From positions 104,228 to 168,227 of the forward strand of contig NZ_CP124615.1 in assembly GCF_029958905.1 (NCBI RefSeq): DNA of 64,000 bases, read 5' to 3'. The notes under the pieces were generated by a model. That model saw only the letters and a list, made by a program, of their open reading frames with translations, was not told the DNA's origin and did not search any database. This document shows, one piece after another, positions 59,820 through 64,000 of this stretch; the first letter of the stretch is position 1, and each line of letters opens with the position of its first letter. Made by a program: the position numbers and the translations under genes. Source of the stretch: Vibrio sp. YMD68. Its GTDB lineage: Bacteria > Pseudomonadota > Gammaproteobacteria > Enterobacterales > Vibrionaceae.

Positions 59820-60368
59820 ATGGATATGCCGCAACATCTTCGAAACCCAATGGTAGTTGAAGAAGCAATGAAAAAAGCTGAGCCGCTTGCAAAGCAAATG
59901 GGGCTTAGTTCTATACCTGACGACATGCTTGAGTTGATCTGTCCGAACTTAACTTTCGCAGGACAATTCACGCCAGGGCTTTACGCAAGATTTCAGAGTG
60001 TGAAGCAACTACTGAAATCACTATCGGAACAACACAAACCTAAGCATGGGCATATTGTGAATTTAACGACACAATATGCGAGTTACGAAGAAGCAGTCTT
60101 GCTTTTACGTGAAGGTGAAATCAGAGGTGAGAATTTGATAGCTTCTGTGGGTGGAAAGAACCTAGATGATTTCGATATGCGAGATTATGGCATAGCAATG
60201 CATGTTGGCTGCGGTGGACCATTTAACCCCATTACTGATAAGCATATTCAAACACTATTCGAGTTCGACATGTTTGAGACTACTTATAACTTTTGGGGAG
60301 CTTATTGTGGTAATGGAATGATTGAAGTTACTGTTCCAATGAAGCGATGGTTTTTAACTTTGAATTAA
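59820..60368 (+). CDS. Hypothetical protein, 182 residues
   Basis: SD AAGGAG 8 nt upstream. Helical N-terminal half, 'GIAMHVGCGGPFNPITDKH' Gly-rich loop near residue 125. Not assigned. Confidence 0.66.
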   Translation: MDMPQHLRNPMVVEEAMKKAEPLAKQMGLSSIPDDMLELICPNLTFAGQFTPGLYARFQSVKQLLKSLSEQHKPKHGHIVNLTTQYASYEEAVLLLREGEIRGENLIASVGGKNLDDFDMRDYGIAMHVGCGGPFNPITDKHIQTLFEFDMFETTYNFWGAYCGNGMIEVTVPMKRWFLTLN

Positions 60369-60387
60369 TAAATATTAATTTTTCAGT

Positions 60388-60452
60388 TTAACCCTGGAGG
60401 GAGATGTGCCCTCTAGGGGGCTCTCTCCTTAAAAACTAAGGAGATAACAATG
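60388..60452 (+). promoter_or_regulatory. Leader switch
   Basis: H1 GAGGG/CCCTC plus CCCT/AGGG; R2 TCTCCTTA (60424-60431) pairs 8/8 with TAAGGAGA (60437-60444), burying the SD; loop pairing short. Confidence 0.6.
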
Positions 60453-60890
60453 ATTAAGTATATTTTTAACACTTCATTAAGGCAGGAAGTGATTATTGAT
60501 ACCGATAGCAATATTGATGGATATCAATACCACTATATTAATGTTGTTGAACACATGGCTTCTGGTGGAGAGGTTCAAAGGTTTTATCAGGCTGTCGTTG
60601 TAACAAAAACTAGTAGTCTTACTTACCACGATAGTTTTGCTACAGACTGGTTTTTGATTAAAAACAATAAACTTTATGTTTGTACTGATGAAAATGGGGA
60701 ATGTCTTGTTGAATATAGCTCTGAGCATAAAGGCAAAACATTGCCCCTGACTCCTTTTTCCCGAATTGAAATATGTGTAAATAAGAAAGACTCGGCAATT
60801 GGATACGCCGTAGCTGAGTTCGCAAAAAGTGTTATAGACAGGGTATTCAATGTCAATGTTGCAAGTATCCCTGTCGTTAACGTGGGATAG
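60450..60890 (+). CDS. Hypothetical protein, 146 residues
   Basis: Strand-rich first half, more AT-rich than its neighbours. No family recognised. Confidence 0.64.
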   Translation: MIKYIFNTSLRQEVIIDTDSNIDGYQYHYINVVEHMASGGEVQRFYQAVVVTKTSSLTYHDSFATDWFLIKNNKLYVCTDENGECLVEYSSEHKGKTLPLTPFSRIEICVNKKDSAIGYAVAEFAKSVIDRVFNVNVASIPVVNVG

Positions 60891-60894
60891 TTCA

Positions 60895-61000
60895 AAAGCG
60901 CAGGGGGAAACCCCTCGCTTTCCTAAGCATCCTAAACAGGTTTCTTAGGAAAGTGCCTTGAGCGCTGATGTGCGATAGCTGGTCGCCAAAAATAAACAGC
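60895..61000 (+). promoter_or_regulatory. Structured element E11 with pseudoknot
   Basis: AAAGCG-GGGG / CCCC-CGCTTT hairpin; long hairpin CTTTCCTAAG (60918-60927) / CTTAGGAAAG (60944-60953), 10 bp perfect, sharing CTTT with the first; pseudoknot GCGA (60971-60974) / TCGC, GCTG to CAGC (60996-60999). Confidence 0.67.
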
Positions 61001-61018
61001 ATTAATTCACTTTTTTAT

Positions 61019-61082
61019 AACCCACGAGGGTACATCACCCTCTTGGGGTTGGTGTACCCATTAAAAAGGAGTACACCATATG
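61019..61082 (+). promoter_or_regulatory. Leader switch
   Basis: Loop TACATCA pairs 7/7 with TGGTGTA; R1 GGGTACATC (61028-61036) pairs 9/9 (one G-U) with R2 GGTGTACCC (61051-61059); R2 pairs 7/7 with R3 GTACACC (61071-61077). Confidence 0.72.
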
Positions 61083-61463
61083 AACCAAGCACTTCAATTG
61101 AACCCAACTCAAGTACGCGAACAAGCAATTGAAAAGGGTATTATCGTTGATTACTCAATTCTCGGTAAGAAGGCTGGATTTTTAACCAACGTAGCTGTTA
61201 CCCCTGCTCTTGCAAAAGCAATCTGCAAGGAGAATGGTAAATATACCGAGGAAGATTACCTGCTTATGTTTTTGCGTTTATGTGTCGCTCAAACAAAGGT
61301 AGCTTTCACTGATAATAAAAACTGGAGAGTCATCCGTCTGTATTACCCTATGCCGATAGATGGATTACTACAGCCGACGGAGGTTGTGATCAAAACAGAT
61401 TCGATCATGGCTGACGTCACAATAATGCTCGCTCATGAAGAGGGCTCTCATCTGTCGCTATAA
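61080..61463 (+). CDS. DUF6573-like protein
   Basis: 127 residues. 'REQAIEKGIIVDYSILGKKA' followed by 'VAVTPALAKAI' resembles DUF6573 (A-x-x-x-G-x-L/I-V-D ... A-x-x-A-G-F ... V-A-x-T). Function unknown. Confidence 0.66.
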   Translation: MNQALQLNPTQVREQAIEKGIIVDYSILGKKAGFLTNVAVTPALAKAICKENGKYTEEDYLLMFLRLCVAQTKVAFTDNKNWRVIRLYYPMPIDGLLQPTEVVIKTDSIMADVTIMLAHEEGSHLSL

Positions 61464-61487
61464 CAATTAACCGTTGTAGCTCAAACT

Positions 61488-61554
61488 TAACCCCGCAGGG
61501 AGATTCATTCCCTGAGGGGTGAATCTCCTCCCTATTATTTGGAGATTAACCATG
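61488..61554 (+). promoter_or_regulatory. Leader switch
   Basis: Loop AGATTCA pairs 7/7 with TGAATCT; R1 GGAGATTC (61499-61506) pairs 8/8 with R2 GAATCTCC (61521-61528); R2 AATCTCC pairs 7/7 with R3 GGAGATT (61541-61547), the SD. Confidence 0.72.
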
Positions 61555-61965
61555 TCTAAACCAGGAGTTCAAACTAGAACACCAGAGCAAATACAATTGA
61601 TTTGGAAACATACTCATAGAGATATGAAAAGTAACTCAAACGGTAAAAAGACAATACTTTATCCCGCTCCTTATTGCTGCCTTGGGCCAATTGAAGAGCT
61701 TCCCGAGGAAGCTTATCAACGCAGATTGAGATATGCGCAATACAAAGAATGCTGTGAGTTGAGAGATCAGATGTTGCGACCAATCATGCAAAAGCATGGG
61801 GTTCTTGAACATTTTGAAAGCTCAATGCAATGGCGAGATAGCTATGATGACATCGCTGAATTCGTTGGGTTTGCCTTAAAGGGTGAACCTCTTAATGCTC
61901 TTCTAGAAGAGTTAAAACGTGCCAGTATTGTTTATCCTAGCCAGGCAGGATTAAAAGGTATCTAA
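61552..61965 (+). CDS. Hypothetical protein, 137 residues
   Basis: Start ATG 61552 behind GGAG. Basic N-terminal half, helical, no family recognised. Next gene starts 13 nt after its stop. Confidence 0.65.
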   Translation: MSKPGVQTRTPEQIQLIWKHTHRDMKSNSNGKKTILYPAPYCCLGPIEELPEEAYQRRLRYAQYKECCELRDQMLRPIMQKHGVLEHFESSMQWRDSYDDIAEFVGFALKGEPLNALLEELKRASIVYPSQAGLKGI

Positions 61966-61978
61966 CTTGGAGAAATGT

Positions 61979-62191
61979 ATGACTAACCATGTCGAAATCG
62001 TTTCACAGCTTGCAGAGCAGCTAAGTGAATCTAAACAGCAACTACTGCCAGCGATGGCTAAGGTTGTCGTTCAAGCCATTCAAAGTAACGAGAAAACCGA
62101 CGATCTCTTACAGGTTATTGGCGCTGTGTCTGGTCATGGCTTGAAAGCTGAGGATCTTCTCATCGCTATTCGCAATGAGTTATCCAAGTAA
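61979..62191 (+). CDS. Hypothetical protein, 70 residues
   Basis: ATG 61979 with GGAG 9 nt upstream. All-helical (MTNHVEIVSQLAEQLSESKQ...). Unknown. Confidence 0.6.
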   Translation: MTNHVEIVSQLAEQLSESKQQLLPAMAKVVVQAIQSNEKTDDLLQVIGAVSGHGLKAEDLLIAIRNELSK

Positions 62192-62212
62192 TCTACGAGT
62201 GTAGATTAGATT

Positions 62213-62275
62213 ATTAACCCTTGAGGGGCCAAGCCCTGATAGGGCTGGCTCCGTATAAGATTTAGGAGCTAAATG
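62213..62275 (+). promoter_or_regulatory. Leader switch
   Basis: GGGGCCAAGC pairs with GCTGGCTCC (one bulge); GCTCC (62248-62252) pairs with GGAGC (62265-62269) at the SD. Confidence 0.58.
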
Positions 62276-62485
62276 AAAAAGAAATATGAAGCAGTCGGTA
62301 AATATCTTGCCGATTTGCTCAGAACCGCAGGTTTGGCCCTGGTGCTTTTTTCAGGGCTAGGTTTAGCACTCAAGAGAGCTGAGGCAATAGACCACCTTCC
62401 TATAACCATAGCATTTGGTGTGGTAGGTGCCGCTATGATCGTCTTAGGGGCTGTAATTGTGCTAATATCAACGGTAGATGAATAG
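62273..62485 (+). CDS. Small two-helix membrane protein
   Basis: 70 residues, hydrophobic segments at about 17-32 and 43-66. Followed closely by another membrane peptide. Unknown. Confidence 0.65.
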   Translation: MKKKYEAVGKYLADLLRTAGLALVLFSGLGLALKRAEAIDHLPITIAFGVVGAAMIVLGAVIVLISTVDE

Positions 62486-62495
62486 GAGGCAACGT

Positions 62496-62621
62496 ATGGA
62501 ACTCTGGATATGGCTTGGCGGCCTAATCGTTACGATTGCCGCTGTCGGTGTTATCTTTTGGTACGCTGGACAAAAAGAAGGTGATAGCAAGGGCCCAAAG
62601 GGTAATCACACCCCAGCTTAG
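62496..62621 (+). CDS. Short single-pass membrane protein
   Basis: 41 residues, MELWIWLGGLIVTIAAVGVI then a Lys/Gly-rich tail. SD AGGAGG 7 nt upstream. Last gene of the array before a terminator. Confidence 0.6.
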   Translation: MELWIWLGGLIVTIAAVGVIFWYAGQKEGDSKGPKGNHTPA

Positions 62622-62643
62622 AACTGTCATTATTAGATCAAAC

Positions 62644-62672
62644 AAACCCCATCATTGCTGGTGGGGTTTTTT
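62644..62672 (+). terminator. Rho-independent terminator ending the array
   Basis: AAACCCCA / TGGGGTTT stem (62644-62651 / 62662-62669) and T-run. Confidence 0.85.
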
Positions 62673-62781
62673 CGTTTCTACGCATTATTAATCTGCCGAG
62701 ATTGGGCATTTCCGCGTTAGTTAACTAAGTGTTCTCTGGTGTATAAGTGTAATTCTATAGTAGAACCAAGAGTCTTATTAT

Positions 62782-63465
62782 ATGGGTAAGTTAGACGACA
62801 CCGGAGAGTATTTACCTTTTGCAAAGAAGCATTTGGTATTAGGGAAAGATAACGGCGACACAAACATTAGCCTTAAATCAATTTGGCCGGAACCTAATTG
62901 GCAAGAATTGTGTGATGATGGTCTGTCAGTTGAAGTATGCGCATATTTATCGGTTTACTATTCTGGTTGGAGGAATAACCCCCGTCCAGCTCAGCCATCT
63001 GTCAGTCAAGAGCAATGGACAAACGCATACGAAAAATCACTACTGGTTTTGCAAGAGTTGTTTGAAAACGTAGCTGACAATGATGATGTAAAGTTGCTAC
63101 CGGAACGATTTCGGAGTCGGATGGGTATTCCTAAGAAAACTGGTAGGCAACATATTAGAGATGTTTACCCATTGTACGCTGTTGGTAGAGGTGAAAATAG
63201 AACCTACAAAACTCCGTTTGCCTTGACGCTACGACAATCATCTTTAATTCATTTGCTGCCAAAATTAGGGTGGCCTTATACAATCAAGCCATACAATGTT
63301 GACCTATTTCCGGTGGCCTTCGAGGGGGGATTCTACCGACTGTGCTCGATACAAGGAAAACGGTTTGTATATAAAGAAACAGAAGAGTTCCCTAACAAAT
63401 TCAAAAGTGAAACGGATGCTATAAATGCGTTACGCTGTCACATGAATTTGGCAAGAATTGTGTGA
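62782..63465 (+). CDS. Hypothetical protein truncated by a tandem duplication
   Basis: 227 residues as read. The last few residues (ARIV) come from the second copy of the 550-bp repeat read out of frame, so the original C-terminus is lost or lies beyond the window. No family recognised; soluble, Arg/Tyr-rich middle ('RQHIRDVYPLYAVGRGENRT'). Weak SD. Confidence 0.6.
   Translation: MGKLDDTGEYLPFAKKHLVLGKDNGDTNISLKSIWPEPNWQELCDDGLSVEVCAYLSVYYSGWRNNPRPAQPSVSQEQWTNAYEKSLLVLQELFENVADNDDVKLLPERFRSRMGIPKKTGRQHIRDVYPLYAVGRGENRTYKTPFALTLRQSSLIHLLPKLGWPYTIKPYNVDLFPVAFEGGFYRLCSIQGKRFVYKETEEFPNKFKSETDAINALRCHMNLARIV
62898..63447 (+). repeat. Tandem repeat unit 1 (550 bp)
   Basis: Identical on reading to 63448-63997. 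550 is not a multiple of 3, so the duplication shifts the frame of the gene it lies in. Confidence 0.9.
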
Positions 63466-64000
63466 TGATGGTCTGTCAGTTGAAGTATGCGCATATTTAT
63501 CGGTTTACTATTCTGGTTGGAGGAATAACCCCCGTCCAGCTCAGCCATCTGTCAGTCAAGAGCAATGGACAAACGCATACGAAAAATCACTACTGGTTTT
63601 GCAAGAGTTGTTTGAAAACGTAGCTGACAATGATGATGTAAAGTTGCTACCGGAACGATTTCGGAGTCGGATGGGTATTCCTAAGAAAACTGGTAGGCAA
63701 CATATTAGAGATGTTTACCCATTGTACGCTGTTGGTAGAGGTGAAAATAGAACCTACAAAACTCCGTTTGCCTTGACGCTACGACAATCATCTTTAATTC
63801 ATTTGCTGCCAAAATTAGGGTGGCCTTATACAATCAAGCCATACAATGTTGACCTATTTCCGGTGGCCTTCGAGGGGGGATTCTACCGACTGTGCTCGAT
63901 ACAAGGAAAACGGTTTGTATATAAAGAAACAGAAGAGTTCCCTAACAAATTCAAAAGTGAAACGGATGCTATAAATGCGTTACGCTGTCACATGAATTTG
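63448..64000 (+). repeat. Tandem repeat unit 2, to window edge
   Basis: Second copy plus the first 3 bp of what could be a third. Whether it continues is not visible. A real tandem array or an assembly overlap are both possible. Confidence 0.85.

Noticed and set aside
62695..62725. Possible sixth activator box (GGGCATTTCC)
   Set aside because: The left half-site does not fit the 4-5-4 spacing and no TAnnnT lies at the usual distance.

Overview
The window looks like accessory and transfer DNA of a large conjugative element (plasmid or ICE) from a marine gammaproteobacterium, most likely Vibrionaceae or a close relative. The basis is the F-type/MOBH transfer gene order also found in IncA/C plasmids and SXT-like ICEs (dsbC, traC, a TrbI-like gene, an S26-like peptidase, a TrbC-TraW fusion, traU, traN), the AT-rich base composition, and a CobS / DUF3150 / CobT-like set next to Redbeta- and lambda-Exo-type recombination genes. 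The host assignment is inference; no replication, relaxase or rRNA gene is in the window.

Layout. (1) 1-11 kb: transfer operon, with an EAL (c-di-GMP phosphodiesterase-like) gene inserted between traW and traU. (2) 11-13.3 kb: a hypothetical gene and a minus-strand DUF1845/AcaB-like gene. (3) 13.4-40.8 kb and 54.7-62.6 kb: a long one-direction array of small, mostly unknown genes with recognisable islands: MoxR-type ATPase, Bet, Exo, DUF3150, HExxH/VWA protein, two PP-loop sulfurtransferase-like proteins (one DndC-like), N6/N4 and C5 DNA methyltransferases, 2Fe-2S ferredoxin, TusA-like sulfur carrier, YfbR-like HD protein and a Zn-finger/Toprim primase. (4) 40,841-54,514: a 13.67-kb Tn3-family transposon that interrupts a small gene, flanked by a 5-bp target duplication (AAAAT). 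(5) 62.7-64 kb: a gene broken by a 550-bp tandem duplication that runs to the window edge.

The most striking content is in the transposon: a complete diversity-generating retroelement (DGR). Its target is a surface lipoprotein with 13 tandem 261-bp Ig-like repeats and a C-terminal DUF1566/lectin-like domain. The variable repeat (VR, 51,580-51,715) matches a template repeat (TR, 52,491-52,626) over 136 bp without indels; 21 of the 22 differences fall on template adenines. A DGR-type reverse transcriptase (IGSVTSQ and YMDD motifs) and an Avd-like protein follow. Unusually, the RT gene runs opposite to the TR and its last codons lie inside it. Upstream, an OmpA-like gene begins with a 74-nt CTAT repeat read in frame, a likely phase-variation switch. 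Together these form a mobile, switchable, self-diversifying surface-display cassette.

A second unexpected system is RNA-level. About 30 genes of the accessory array are preceded by the same small leader: hairpin H1, whose 4-9 nt loop is complementary to a downstream segment R2 (pseudoknot), while R2 is also complementary to R3, the Shine-Dalgarno/start-codon segment. The sequences differ from gene to gene but the complementarity is kept, as expected for a repeated translational switch. Eleven intergenic sites also carry a conserved H-type pseudoknot (core TAGCTGG ... CAGC) with compensatory changes, usually behind a terminator-like hairpin and a long hairpin that share an arm. Five GCCC-N5-GGGC-like boxes, 34-38 bp upstream of TAnnnT hexamers, mark probable activator-controlled promoters ahead of dsbC, traN and three accessory blocks.
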